Part shown: piece after piece, positions 1 to 9,836 of the stretch
How the letters are laid out: the number at the start of each line of letters is the position of its first letter
Numbering within the stretch: position 1 is the stretch's first letter
Assembly (NCBI RefSeq): GCF_000011085.1
Contig: NC_006393.1
Span: forward strand, 62,001-126,000
From: Haloarcula marismortui ATCC 43049
GTDB taxonomy: Archaea; Halobacteriota; Halobacteria; Halobacteriales; Haloarculaceae
Length of the DNA stretch: 64,000 nt
Direction of reading: 5' to 3'
The notes under the pieces: generated by a model
The model's input: the letters and a program-made list of their open reading frames with translations, nothing else
Database searches by the model: none
What the model was told of the DNA's origin: nothing
Program-made: the position numbers and the translations under genes

Positions 1-1561
1 AATCGGCTGCACGAACTGGGACGCCAATGGTAAGTGAGCCAGTAAAGCGTGTATCTCCGTCGGACTCATCGTACCGAATCTCAACTGATGAACTATACTC
101 TTTTGTTAGGGCAGTATCGGAAGCACTCACTCGAAACGTTGCAGTTACAGTCTCACCGGGCTCAACAGTGCCGAGATAAGCACCATCGTCTGAAGACGAT
201 AGCGGGTCATTAGTGAATAATTTGATATTCGCGTTCGTTACTGTTTCATTTCCGGTGTACCTGATCGTAGTTGTCATCTCGCCGCTGCCACCCGGCGTTA
301 CTGTCGTATTTGTTCCGATAACTTGGAATCGGTCACGCTCCTCACCGATGACGACACGCTGCCGAAGTGGTGTCGACGGTCGAAGAACATCGCCAGCATC
401 GTTTTCATATTCAAGATCTAATGGAACAGAAATTGAGCCCGGCTCTGCTTCCTCGGGGATATTAACTGTGAACGACACCTCAGCGGATTCACCAACAGCC
501 AGATCACCGACTGCCGCTTCACCGCTAGTTACTGTGAGTGGAAGCTGCTCCTGTTGGCCGATGCGAACGACCATATTCTGTGCAGGTGCTGGCCCCTCGT
601 TCGTAATGGTAGCTTGGAGTGTTGCTTCAGGTTCATCTACTCTGAAATCGGTTGCCTGAACCTCACTGATTTCAAATGATCGGTCTGCTTGGACAGTAAA
701 ATTCGCTCGCGCAGTATCAGCTGTCTCTGTTATGCCGTTTCCGTTTTCGAACTCAATTGTTGCTGTGACTGGATATGTGCCCAAGTCTACATTTTCATTG
801 GCACCCATTCGAACACTCACCGTTGTGTCTTCCCCAGGTGCCAGTGAGCCAATCGAACGAGCGGTATTCTGTGAAGGGCTTGCTGCCTTTCCGAAGAACG
901 TTCCTTCAGTGGTCGTAGTGAAAGTGACCTCAGCGTTCGTTGCGGCGCGTGTCCCGGTATTCTCAACGGTATAGCGAACCATACCGTTGTCACCTGCGAT
1001 GATACTGTCTTTACCTACCCTTGTGACATTAAATCGGGGTTCATTTTCAACTTCAAGAGTTATGTCTCGGACAACCTCTCCTGAGCGCGTTTGCCGTTCC
1101 GTGTCGTCAAGTGGTCCGAAACTTACCGCTCGCGTGTGCGAATATTCGATTACGACTGGGACCTCATATATACCTGGTTTGGCGTTGCCGACCTCAATCC
1201 TGAAATCAAGCGGCACCTGCTGGCCGTCAGCAATGGTCCCAATTGTCTGTTTACCTGATTTTACTTCAATTGGTGCGTCGAGCTTATCATCCTGTATTTC
1301 AACCTGAACATTTTTTGCACGCTGTACTTCCTCTTCAAACGCTGCTTCGTTGCCCTTTCTGAGTTCACCATCATTGACAAGGACAACTTGCAATGATTGG
1401 GCTGATTCAGCGCTGACGACTGGTTCCGGTGTCGAAGCACTGATTCCCGGCTCGCCAATGACTACCGAATCCGCTGCTACCGGCGTCGCCATGCTGAGAA
1501 GTAAGCAAGCGCAAATAGCGATGCTTACCCATTTAGTCGAGTAGAACTGCGATAGACTCAT
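1..1561 (-). CDS. COG1361-type exported surface protein (3' end outside window)
   Basis: The minus strand is open from an ATG at 1561 to the window edge, about 520 codons. The N-terminus is a clear signal peptide (MSLSQFYSTKWVSIA, then a hydrophobic run ending in TPVAA). The rest is repeated beta-sandwich, CARDB/NEW3-like sequence with recurring phrases such as VENTGTRAATNAEV and SLAPGEDTTVSV, typical of haloarchaeal COG1361 'S-layer domain' proteins. In haloarchaea such genes often sit between a TetR regulator and an RND/MMPL exporter. The divergent TetR gene at 1698 fits this, and the exporter would lie beyond the left edge (inference). Plus-strand frames across the same interval are antisense shadows. 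Confidence 0.85.
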   Translation of the reverse strand, partial: MSLSQFYSTKWVSIAICACLLLSMATPVAADSVVIGEPGISASTPEPVVSAESAQSLQVVLVNDGELRKGNEAAFEEEVQRAKNVQVEIQDDKLDAPIEVKSGKQTIGTIADGQQVPLDFRIEVGNAKPGIYEVPVVIEYSHTRAVSFGPLDDTERQTRSGEVVRDITLEVENEPRFNVTRVGKDSIIAGDNGMVRYTVENTGTRAATNAEVTFTTTTEGTFFGKAASPSQNTARSIGSLAPGEDTTVSVRMGANENVDLGTYPVTATIEFENGNGITETADTARANFTVQADRSFEISEVQATDFRVDEPEATLQATITNEGPAPAQNMVVRIGQQEQLPLTVTSGEAAVGDLAVGESAEVSFTVNIPEEAEPGSISVPLDLEYENDAGDVLRPSTPLRQRVVIGEERDRFQVIGTNTTVTPGGSGEMTTTIRYTGNETVTNANIKLFTNDPLSSSDDGAYLGTVEPGETVTATFRVSASDTALTKEYSSSVEIRYDESDGDTRFTGSLTIGVPVRAAD

Positions 1562-1697
1562 GTATTATGCCCACTGCCTGCCAGATATAATCTTGGTGAA
1601 ACTACATACCACGCAATAACTGTTTATGAGCTAGTTGCTATTCAACTCGTCAAAGAAGTCACATCTATTATACAGATGAACTTGAAATCAGTACCTA

Positions 1698-2132
1698 ATG
1701 GACGATTTAGCAAGCCAGAGTTTTCCAGAACCTGAAAGGGCGATAATGAAGGCAACCTATCAGGTACTATGCGAGTATGGGTATGCAGATCTTACGATAC
1801 AACAGATTGCAGACGAATATGGAAAGACTACGACTGCAGTACATTACCACTGCGATACAAAAAATAAACTCCTCACAGCGTTCCTTGATTACCTTCTGGA
1901 GGAACTTGCCGACTCAGTTCACAATATCAGGACAACTAATCCCGAAAACCGCCTCAAGTTTCTGCTTGATGAACTTCTTGTCAAATCAAAAAATGAGCCA
2001 GTTCTCTCGATTGCGTTATTGGAAATGCAGAGCCAGACGCCATACAAGGAGCCCTTCCGTGAGCGTTTTAAACAGATGGCCGTGGTGAATCGCCAGACGG
2101 AGCTTGATTTCACTGTTTCAGAGACTGCTTGA
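1698..2132 (+). pseudogene. TetR/AcrR-family regulator, 3' end cut by IS5-type insertion
   Basis: The ORF starts at ATG 1698 and gives an N-terminal TetR DNA-binding domain. The helix-turn-helix spans about residues 25-60 (LTIQQIADEYGKTTTAVHYH), followed by the start of the ligand domain. TetR proteins are usually 180-210 residues. This one ends at 144, and its last dozen codons run into the IS whose transposase ends at 2110, so the ligand-binding part is lost. It is divergent from the surface-protein gene at 1561 and was probably its local regulator. The N-terminus resembles the intact TetR at 53306. A DNA-binding stub could still be made, but dimerisation and ligand response should be lost. 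Confidence 0.75.
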
Positions 2133-2937
2133 TATTGTGAACGACACACATCAAAACGAGTTCACGAAATTCACCGTACCAAGTTCGCGCACGCACGGCG
2201 TCGCCGAGCGTGCGCTTAACCGTGGAGAAGACGGTCTCACACATCGCTCGTTGGCGGTATCGAGGCCCATCGATCCGCGCGTTATGCGCGTGATCGATGG
2301 GCCGGAACTCACGATGTTTGATTAGCGGTCTTACCCCCTTTTCGCGGAGTTTTTTACGTAACTCCATCCAATCGTAGCCTTTGTCGGCAGCGAGGCTGGC
2401 GAGGTCGCCCGCGTTGCGGCGGGCGACCTGCCAGCCGAGCTGTGTGTCGTGACGTTTCTCAGTCGTACAGTGAACGTCCAGAATCGCTTGGCTTTCTGTG
2501 TCGACGAGAGCTGTCGCTTTGAGCGTCTGAACCCGGTAATTCGTCCGACGGCAGTAGTGGTTGCTAGCGTTTTCCCGGTCGAAAAACGTCGCGTCGATAG
2601 CGGCGTGACCGGATGGCTCGTGCTCCTGCGCCGAGAGGCGCAGCAGCACTCGCCAGATCGCTGTCTTGATTCTGTCAAACCACTTGACTAGCGTAGAGTG
2701 GTCGGGGAGATCGGCCGCGTTGAGGCCGATCTCCCCGAGTATTTGTGGCATCTCGTTCAGCAAATCAAGTGCTTCTCGGTAGGATTTTTCCAGGTAAACC
2801 CGCAGACAGTGCAGCGACACTACCGCATACTCGGCGAAGCCGCCACCCCCTTCGGGGGCGGCGACTTCGCCTCGCTCACCAACAGCATTTTTAGCTAACT
2901 GAACGACGTTGCTTGTGAAGCGGGAGATCTTAGATAT
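2110..2937 (-). pseudogene. IS5-family (ISH1-like) transposase, start codon lost
   Basis: This DDE transposase of haloarchaeal IS5 type is open over about 275 codons. Visible features are DHSTLVKWFDRIK, AAIDATFFDRENASNHYCRR, LAADKGYDW, RPLIKHREF and a C-terminal ETVFSTVKRTLGDAVRAR stretch carrying the catalytic Glu. The first usable start is a GTG at 2820. In-frame homology (SKISRFTS) continues upstream to 2937, where the expected ATG reads ATA, with a stop just before it. The ancestral start was therefore probably lost by a point mutation. The element cuts the TetR gene on its left and abuts an IS110 relic on its right. The exact terminal repeats were not resolved. Confidence 0.8.
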
Positions 2938-2999
2938 GAATCAGCGACGGTTTCCCGCTTCATCTTCCTAATTCTGACGGTCGAAGCCGACGCCGTCCA

Positions 3000-3994
3000 G
3001 TGATTCACCAGAGCCTCCACAAACGGTACGCACAGGTGGCAGTAGTGGATGAGGCTGGTGAGATCGTCGAAGAGGTTCGCGTCGAGAACGCGAACCTCGA
3101 CGACCTCGCCCAGCGATACGCTGGTGCTGAAGCCGCAATCGAAGCGACCAGCAATTACTACCACATCCACGATACGCTGTCGGAACATTTGGATGTGACT
3201 GTCGCTCACCCGAAGGAGCTGAATCAGATCGCTGACACCGACAAGAAAACTGATCGCGTCGACGCTAAAGAACTAGCGCGGATGGTACGGCTGAACTCTG
3301 TCCCTGAAAGCTATGTTCTAACCGACGAAGTCAGGGAAGCCCGCGCACTCGTGCGCGGGCGACAGACGTTAGTCGAAAACCGTACCAAATACGCCAACAA
3401 GATCCACGGGCTCCTTTCCGACCACGGTATCATTGAGGACGTGAAGCCGATAACCATAGAGGGACGAGAGTTCCTGCGGGAACTCTCGATCCCGTCACCA
3501 TGGGACTCGTTACTAGAGTCGTACATCGAGTTGATTGAGACGCTCACCGAGGAAATTCAGAACCTCGAAGAACGATCGAAGAGCGCGCTGGGTCTCTGAA
3601 GGAGACCCAGCTGCTGATGACGATTCCCGGCGTGAGTTACTATACGGCGTTGTCGATTTACGCCGAGTTAGGCGAGATCAGTCGGTTTGACGGTGACAAA
3701 TCGGTCGTCAGTTATGTCGGATTGAACCCGGTGATCCGCGAGTCAGGCGACTCGCGGATCGAGGGGAGTATTTCGAAACGTGGATCCGGTCGTGTCCGGT
3801 GGTTGCTCGTCCAGGCTGCAAATACAGCAGTTCACACCTGTAACGATGAGTATCTAAGCCGTTTCTATGAGCGGCTAGCAAGCCGGAAGAATTCACAGAA
3901 GGCGATCGTAGCCTGCGCTCGGAAAATGCTGGTGTTGATTTACCACATGCTAGACCGAGGCGAGGTGTACGATCCACCTGATGTGAGTGCGTAG
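3000..3994 (+). pseudogene. IS110-family transposase, frameshifted and altered at the N-terminus
   Basis: Two consecutive frames make one IS110-type transposase. 3000-3599 carries the DEDD RuvC-like domain (LHKRYAQVAVVDEAGEI, AAIEATSNYY, KTDRVDAKELARM). 3617-3994 carries the transposase_20 domain (MTIPGVSYYTALSIYAELG, SYVGLNPVIRESG, GSGRVRWLLVQAA). A frameshift lies near 3590-3605. At the very N-terminus the usual GIDVHKR motif with the first catalytic Asp is replaced by MIHQSLHKR, so even a repaired frame would lack that residue. The copy is judged dead. It lies between two IS5-type elements. Confidence 0.85.
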
Positions 3995-4002
3995 ACGAGG
4001 GA

Positions 4003-4033
4003 ACTGAGGGCCGCCGGGCGGGCGGCCCTCAGT
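4003..4033. terminator. Perfect 13-bp GC-rich hairpin after the IS110 relic
   Basis: ACTGAGGGCCGCC at 4003-4015 and its exact complement at 4021-4033 enclose a 5-nt loop, nine bases after the IS110 reading frame ends. It could be a terminator or part of the IS110 end. There is no long T-run after it, so its role is open. Confidence 0.5.
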
Positions 4034-4245
4034 GGTCGGTCGGGGCCAGCGTTAGCGACAGCTATCGCCGTATCGCGACCGCACCGCCTGAAGATATCCG
4101 CCGCCTGCCAGCTGGGAGAACGGCAGACCACAGTACGGCGAAACTATTTTTTCGAAAACGGTGGTTTGTGTAGACAGCAGCGTTTCCATAGGTGAATAGC
4201 GCCCTCTGAGCCACACTGAGACTATCTTGGTCTTGAGACCACTAG

Positions 4246-5076
4246 CGTCAGCTACTAACGAGCAACTCAAACTCCGACTACCCCGACCAACACCGCTATT
4301 CAACAGAGCAGGGGAAGCAAGCGGGCAAGCCCGACTCGGGCGGGCTTGCCCGCGAGGCCCACATAGTCGCTCACTGCATTCGTAAAGAAGAAGACCACAG
4401 CCACGCCGAGCTTGTTGATCGGCTCGGTCTCATGCCGGAGATATGCGACCGACTCGGCCTTCACTCGGATACGTTACCTGATCCAACCACGTTCTACCAC
4501 TCACTCGACCGGTATGCGATGTACATCTGGCGGGCGTTGCTGCGCGTTTCAGCGCAGCAACTCCCGCAATCAGGCCACGTTGCCTTGGACAGCACATTCA
4601 TCGAGCGGCAGCAGGCTTCTCAACACTACCTCCAACGCTGTGGCCGGCGCGTAAAAACGATCAAAGCGACGACGCTGACCGATACAGAGTCGTTAGCAGT
4701 GCTGGACGTACATTGCTGTATCGAGCGTGAACACGACACGAAGGCTGGACCGCGGGTCGTCCACCGGAACGTGGACGACCTGCGGTCTGTCGTCGCCGAC
4801 AATGGGTTCCAAGACTGGAACAGGGAATACCAAGTTGCTGCGCTCAATGTCGAGTATCTCGTTCACTACCGCGGATCTTCGATGATGGCAACCGCCAATA
4901 ACGCACTCATCCGAGCAAAGGGCTACACGCAACGCTGGATGGCTGAAACAACGTGCTCCTCGGTCAAGCGAACGCAGGCCGCTGCCCTGCGTTCGCGGTT
5001 CTGGTACCGACAGTTCCGTGAAATCGTTCTTCTCTTCGCTCTCAACAACATCAAGAAACTCGCTAGAACGCTCTAA
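4246..5076 (+). pseudogene. IS5-family transposase (second type), start codon not visible
   Basis: The frame is open from 4246, after a TAG at 4243, to the stop at 5076. The first ATG is at 4432. Family-like sequence (EQGKQAGKPDSGGLARE, HIVAHCIRKEEDH) already lies upstream of that ATG, so the ATG-started product would be truncated and the original start seems decayed. DDE-type motifs are visible: HVALDSTFIERQQASQHY, TLTDTESLAVLDVHC, VVADNGFQDW, and the C-terminal WMAETTCSSVKRTQ with FWYRQFREIVLLFALNNIKK. The sequence differs clearly from the IS5 copy at 2110. Possibly still transposable in trans. Confidence 0.75.
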
Positions 5077-5226
5077 TCGTCTTTCTGTCTTGCAGTTTCA
5101 ATAGAGCACACTAGACGACTCCTATGACCAGCGCGTGCGCAAAGTGAGTCTTTGCACCTCACGGCGACGCTCTAATTGAGACAACGATACCTCTATCTTT
5201 TTGTCGACCTGCGTACGTTTCTAATA

Positions 5227-5317
5227 TGGGTTGCGGTAACTCTTGGATCTATTATCCGTTGTGACAGACCGCAACCCAGCGCCAGGGCCTGCTTTTACGC
5301 AGGTCCATGATGGCGCA
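5227..5317. repeat. Two adjacent hairpins
   Basis: TGGGTTGCGGT near 5226-5236 pairs with ACCGCAACCCA near 5268-5278 across about 30 nt. Directly after it, GCGCCAGGGCCTGC pairs with GCAGGTCCATGATGGCGC around 5279-5317, with small bulges. They lie between the IS5 copy and a TnpB relic. They may be IS200/IS605-type subterminal hairpins or a small RNA. No gene is seen in 5077-5440. Confidence 0.45.
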
Positions 5318-5444
5318 AGTACGTGATTGTGACTGACGAGCGATTGATATGTGCGCCTTTGGACATTTAGGATCGACGCGTGCTAATTGACAGCAGGTGG
5401 AAACGGCGGGCTATATCGGGATGTAGGAATCCATCGGCTTCAAG

Positions 5445-5602
5445 TCGGCTCGGCGTACACGTCATAGCGGCGTTCTGATTGCGGATTCACGGTAGATGAG
5501 AATCGCTTGTCGCGCAACGACTTCCAGTGCATGAACTGTGGATTGGAAGCGAATTCAGATCACAACGCGGTAAAGAATATCCGTATACGGTATGCCCGTT
5601 GA
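5445..5602 (+). pseudogene. TnpB C-terminal remnant (zinc ribbon and last RuvC motif)
   Basis: In the frame ending at TGA 5600-5602 the sequence reads CGFTVDENRLSRNDFQCMNC followed by a D-H-N-A-V-K-N-I motif. This is the zinc ribbon and final catalytic Asp of a TnpB protein. An in-frame TAG near 5464 and the absence of the upstream two thirds show it is a relic. Sequence to about 5775 (CCCTACCCTCTACGAG, then GTAGGGTGGGGTAG) resembles the right end of the intact IS200/IS605 element at 50930-50995, suggesting a related element. Confidence 0.75.
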
Positions 5603-5779
5603 GGCCAACAGTCGTCTTGGCGGACTGGCGACAGTCAACTTGTCCTGAAGTCTGAAACGTTGAAACCGAACGCCGGATTTACCGGCTACCTCGATGGGTT
5701 CAATCCCGAGTTCACGGACGAGCCCTACCCTCTACGAGTGAAGTCGTCAGACTGAGCAAAGTAGGGTGGGGTAGTTGAG

Positions 5780-7666
5780 TTAGTACCCGAGGTAGATAGC
5801 TAACGATTTGAGGATTAAGTACCCACCTATGACGATGCTACCGAATACGATTAGTCCGTTTCGAACCAAATCCAGAGGAACAAGTCCCGAATCCTCACTA
5901 ACACTAATTTTTCCGGCGGGAGCGCTACCAACCTGTAGTGAGACATTTCCGGGTTTATTTGCAGTATACTGGAGACTCATATTTATAGTCGAATTCTTAG
6001 GAATCGTCTTATTTTGAGTGTAGATTACCTCCCCATTGGCAGCTACTGGAACCACTACGTCCTGATTTATTCTCCTTCTGTTCTCGATGGAGGCATTAAC
6101 GGTAACAGTATCACCAAGCTGTATTTGCGTTTGATTTATTTTGGCAACAACTACCGAGACACCAGTTGCCTCTATTGCCGTGCTGGCCGGTATTTCAGTT
6201 GGTTCAGTCGTGGCTCCTGTTGTTGTGGCAGTAATCGTCTCTTGTATTGCTTCATCTGTACCTGGTGTGTTTGAGCTGTTCGAGTCGTTACTACTCTCAT
6301 TACTCACAGCCTGTGTCTCGGTAGCGGTTTGAGCTGACCTCTCATCAGCTAACGAGGACTCATTAATAAATACCTTTCCAGATCTATTATCAGCTACTAG
6401 TACATTAGTATGTAGCTCCCCCTCTGAGTCAGTGGCACTCACTTGTACTTGGGTTCGGCCACCGGCCAAGGCAATAATCTCACCAATATCAACCCGCTCT
6501 CGCACGGTACCGCTATAGATTAACTGGAGGTCAACTATATCATTGGTAGTGAGATTGATTGTTTCAACACTTACACGCGTGATCTCGCCCTGAATTACTG
6601 CGGCTTGGAGGCTTAGGTTGCCATTTGTTATTTGGGTCTGATTGCGGTAGATAGTTATTTTCGGCTCAATCTGTCTGTTGTAGGTAATCGTAGCTGACTC
6701 TGAGGCGCTATTGCCGTCGCGATCTGTTGCAGTGACACTAATGTTGTTCTTTCCCTCATCTAAGCTGATGTTTCTGCTTATCTTAGTTGATAATAGGCTC
6801 GGGTCTGGTTCTGGATTGCTCTCTGTAATTGGCCGAAATCCTGTCCCATCAGGCCGTTCTACCGTCACCGTCTGGAGTTGGACATTGTCGGTGACTGACA
6901 CCTGCATCTCAACCTGCTGGTTGAATGTTCTGTTCGGCACTGTCAGGCTTATTTTCGGGTTTTCGCTATCAGAGACAGAGATTGTGAATTCATGGCGTCT
7001 AACGTTCCCCATCTCATCTGTGTATCGGGCTAGCAGTTCGTTCTCGCCACTGCCAAGAAACAGCTGTTGGTTGAACCTATTGCCAGGATTGTTGATTCTA
7101 TAGGTTCTAACAGACTGACCGCTTGATGCGTTAGAGCTATGTTGATATGTCCGACGGATGCTTACAGTGTTAACCCCGGTAGTATCTGATATATTCCCAG
7201 ATAAGTTCACATAGGCATTCTCTACGGTTACGTTGCTTGGCGAGGATCTACCACTATATCTCTGAACTGGGCTTGTATACTCTATAACTGGTGGTATGCT
7301 ATCTTGTACGATTGTATAATTGAATGTGGTGACCCTATCTGAACTAACGATTATTTCCACATTTTGCTCTCCGTCTCCGGTATCGGGAGTGGTTGTCTTT
7401 GAGAAGGTATTGGATTTTGGCTCATACGTTTTGACAACATCTCCATCTATTCGAATCTCGACAACAGTAATCATTGAGTCCGCAGCTGCGTTGATATTGA
7501 TTGTCACCTCATCAGTAGTTTTGATTGTTTCTCCCTCCGATATCTCTCCACTTGCTGTTGAAACAGTGACCACCGGCTCAGCAGTTGCTGTTCCCGCCAC
7601 TGTTGTGGACAACAGAACTATAATGATAAAAATTCTCATTATATGTCGTAGAGCAACTTTCTGCAT
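5780..7666 (-). CDS. Exported, membrane-anchored beta-sandwich repeat protein
   Basis: A 628-residue protein with an N-terminal signal peptide (MRIFIIIVLLSTTVAGTATA within the first 30 residues). It has several Ig/cadherin-like segments with DSIPPVIEYTSP, SDSENPKISLTVP and SATDSEGE phrases, many N-glycosylation sequons, and a Ser/Thr-rich linker near residues 440-500. A CARDB-like domain follows (VNASIENRRRINQDVVVPV), then one C-terminal transmembrane helix (LIVFGSIVIGGYLILKSLAI). It should sit on the cell surface, anchored at the C-terminus with most of its mass outside. An internal Met at residue 10 could also be the start. No specific function is recognised. It is flanked by IS relics on both sides and looks isolated from any operon. 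Confidence 0.8.
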   Translation of the reverse strand: MQKVALRHIMRIFIIIVLLSTTVAGTATAEPVVTVSTASGEISEGETIKTTDEVTININAAADSMITVVEIRIDGDVVKTYEPKSNTFSKTTTPDTGDGEQNVEIIVSSDRVTTFNYTIVQDSIPPVIEYTSPVQRYSGRSSPSNVTVENAYVNLSGNISDTTGVNTVSIRRTYQHSSNASSGQSVRTYRINNPGNRFNQQLFLGSGENELLARYTDEMGNVRRHEFTISVSDSENPKISLTVPNRTFNQQVEMQVSVTDNVQLQTVTVERPDGTGFRPITESNPEPDPSLLSTKISRNISLDEGKNNISVTATDRDGNSASESATITYNRQIEPKITIYRNQTQITNGNLSLQAAVIQGEITRVSVETINLTTNDIVDLQLIYSGTVRERVDIGEIIALAGGRTQVQVSATDSEGELHTNVLVADNRSGKVFINESSLADERSAQTATETQAVSNESSNDSNSSNTPGTDEAIQETITATTTGATTEPTEIPASTAIEATGVSVVVAKINQTQIQLGDTVTVNASIENRRRINQDVVVPVAANGEVIYTQNKTIPKNSTINMSLQYTANKPGNVSLQVGSAPAGKISVSEDSGLVPLDLVRNGLIVFGSIVIGGYLILKSLAIYLGY

Positions 7667-7694
7667 ATATCATGAACTCCGTATGCAATCATAG

Positions 7695-8084
7695 CCGTTT
7701 GATACTATTAATCAGTTTGCGTGTACGCTTAATGCATCGGTCGGTTCGGAACCCACTGCCAGTAGTTGACCAGTGCTCCTATGTAGGGAAGCCGCGCCGT
7801 TGACTGCGCGGAGACTGCTACCTGTCGCATTCTCAGCAAATGTCAACATCGAGTCCAGTCCATGACGAAGATATGCAGTAACTCGACTTCGAAATGCCAT
7901 CAGTCGATCACATTGACAGCCGCGTAACCCCGTTTGATGGCGGTGAACCAAACCGAACTAGCTGTGGAGCATCTTCGAACCGTTGGTGAGCATGATTTTC
8001 GGGATGGACCGTCGCTGTCGGCGGCGGACTGCCGCCGACGCGACAGTGTCACCACTGACGACCGCTGTCCGGCCCGATGGACAG
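7695..8084. other. Gene-poor spacer before the ISH3 copy
   Basis: No convincing gene. The right part (from about 7960) probably belongs to the 3' end of the ISH3 element, whose transposase stops at 8085. Short frames on both strands lack recognisable motifs. Confidence 0.5.
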
Positions 8085-9170
8085 TTACCGGAAGAACCGG
8101 TCGTCAAGTGGTTGATTCGCTGGAACAGACCTGCGGACACCGAGTGCTGTCCAAGCCGCGCGAAGCGTCATTTCGTAAAACTCCGTGAACGACCACTGCA
8201 AGAGGCGGCGCCCCCCGCGGCGGGGCGCCGCCGCGTACCTCCAGTGGAGATATCGCCAGTTGTTCTGAAGCAGTAGGCTCACTACAAACATTACCAACCG
8301 CAGTCCAGCATCCTGAGAACTAGTGAAAGCGAGGCTCTGCTTGGCTAATCGGTAGCTTGATTCGATGCCGAAGCGCTTGCTGTAGTGCTCTCGTGCATCT
8401 CGTGGCGTGTCGATAAAGGGCGCGTCAGCGGCGTAGCCGTGACGCGCCACCCCATGTTCGTCGTACCGTCCCTGCTGGTACACGCAGTCGATGAACACAG
8501 GGAACTCCACCTCGCCAGCGAGATCGCGTTCGATCTCGCGGCTCCAGCCTTCGCTGAGTTTGTTTTGAATCGTCTCACCCCACTTGACGATCGGCATCAC
8601 ATAGGCGTAATTGTGCGCGTACAGCAGCTTGAGACAGGTGCTGTTGTAGAAACCTCGATCAAGGTAGACGGCCTTGACGCCGAGGTCAAGGCCGTCAAGG
8701 AGTTCAAGAAACTCACCGAGGACATCGCTGGTGGTTTCGCCAGCAACGAGCTGGTGAACCGCCAGCGTGTATCGCTTGTTGCGTACGCGCACGTAGAGCG
8801 TTGCATAGGCGTGAAACGTCGTTGTTCCACGCTTGGCCTGTGAGGAGTACAGAGCCTCGGTTTCGTCCTCATCACCGTAGTAGGGATCGAGGTGGAGGTC
8901 TGCGCAGACCTCCACCGGTCGATCTGGAAGTGTCTCAAGCGTATCTCGTTGAAGCAGCGTGTCTCCAACCGATTCAACCGAATCCAGTTCAAACTGATCG
9001 CTGAGATGTCCACGGACGGTATTAGCGTGTGGTGAGTCGTCAGTCGTTTCGCAGACGTGATTGATCGAGGTCCCGCCGGCGCTGGTGCCGGCGAGGACCT
9101 CATAGAGCGTCTCTGCCGTGATCTTGACATTCTCGCCGAGATTGTCGTGGTTGTCCTTGATGAAGTCGAC
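8085..9170 (-). pseudogene. ISH3-family transposase, 5' truncated
   Basis: The minus-strand frame is open from 9170 (TGA at 9171-9173) to the stop at 8085. It reads as an ISH3-type transposase: KITAETLYEVLAGTSAGGTS, EVCADLHLDPYYGDEDETEA, AKRGTTTFHAYATLY, KAVYLDRGFYNS, HGVARHGYAADAPFIDTPRD and KRFGIESSYRLAKQSLAFTS, ending in RRSVPANQPLDDRFFR. The first ATG in the frame is at 8915, well inside the family sequence. The true N-terminus is missing because the element abuts an Orc1/Cdc6 fragment at about 9141-9180. It is therefore a truncated relic. A second, more divergent ISH3 fragment is at 54557. Confidence 0.85.
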
Positions 9171-9836
9171 TCAATCGGCGACAAGCACGAAATCCTTTAT
9201 TCGATTCCTCGAGCCCGGAAGCAGGGAGATGTAAAAAACACCAAGCTTGGGATTATCGGGATCACGAACGATTCCACGTTTCTCTCGAATCTGGACCCGA
9301 AAGTCAAGTCCTCGCAGTACGACTCAGTCATCCAGTTCGACGCGTATGAGTCGGAAGAACTCCAGCAGATTCTCTCGCGACGCGCTGACCGTGCATTCGT
9401 TGATGGAGCTGTCGATGACTCGGCTATCTCGCTGTGCGCTGCCTTCGCCGCACAGGACAAAGGTTCTGCTCGGCAGGCAATCGACTATCTCTACGAAGCC
9501 GGCGAGGTTGCGCTTGATCATTCGGATGATCTCATCGTCGATGACCATGTCCGAGAAGCTGAAGAGCGCGTTGAGAAACCAAACCTCTGTTCGGAAATTG
9601 GCGTCAATAAGCTAGCCTTTGACCGTATGTGGGACCACCTTCTTGAGTTGGATATGATCGGAACAATCGACGGGAAGAAACGCACGGGCGACGGTCAAGG
9701 TGGCGAGAAGTACTACTGGGAGATGAGTACGGGTACAGGGACGACTATCGAGGTCCTCGAATCAATTAGTCGCCTTGACGATGTCATTGACATTGTCGTT
9801 TCGTCAGCGCAGCACTCGAATATCACGAACTACTGA
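9141..9836 (+). pseudogene. Orc1/Cdc6 C-terminal fragment with internal deletion
   Basis: The frame begins abruptly at the Walker B motif (IVVVVLDEVDSIGDKHEI), where it meets the ISH3 end. It continues through sensor and lid regions (KLGIIGITNDSTFLSNLD, FDAYESEELQQILSRRA, GSARQAIDYLYEAGEVA) to a winged-helix tail (LCSEIGVNKLAFDRMWDHLL). Walker A and everything before it are gone. In full-length relatives several dozen residues separate the VREAEERVEK segment from the winged helix. Here EERVEKPNLCSEIG joins them directly, so there is also an internal in-frame deletion. It is evidence of a former second replication origin. The intact copy is at 44128-45492. Confidence 0.85.

Noticed and set aside
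7712-7951. A 79-codon minus-strand frame between the surface protein and ISH3
   Set aside because: No motif, no start context, and it lies beside IS ends.
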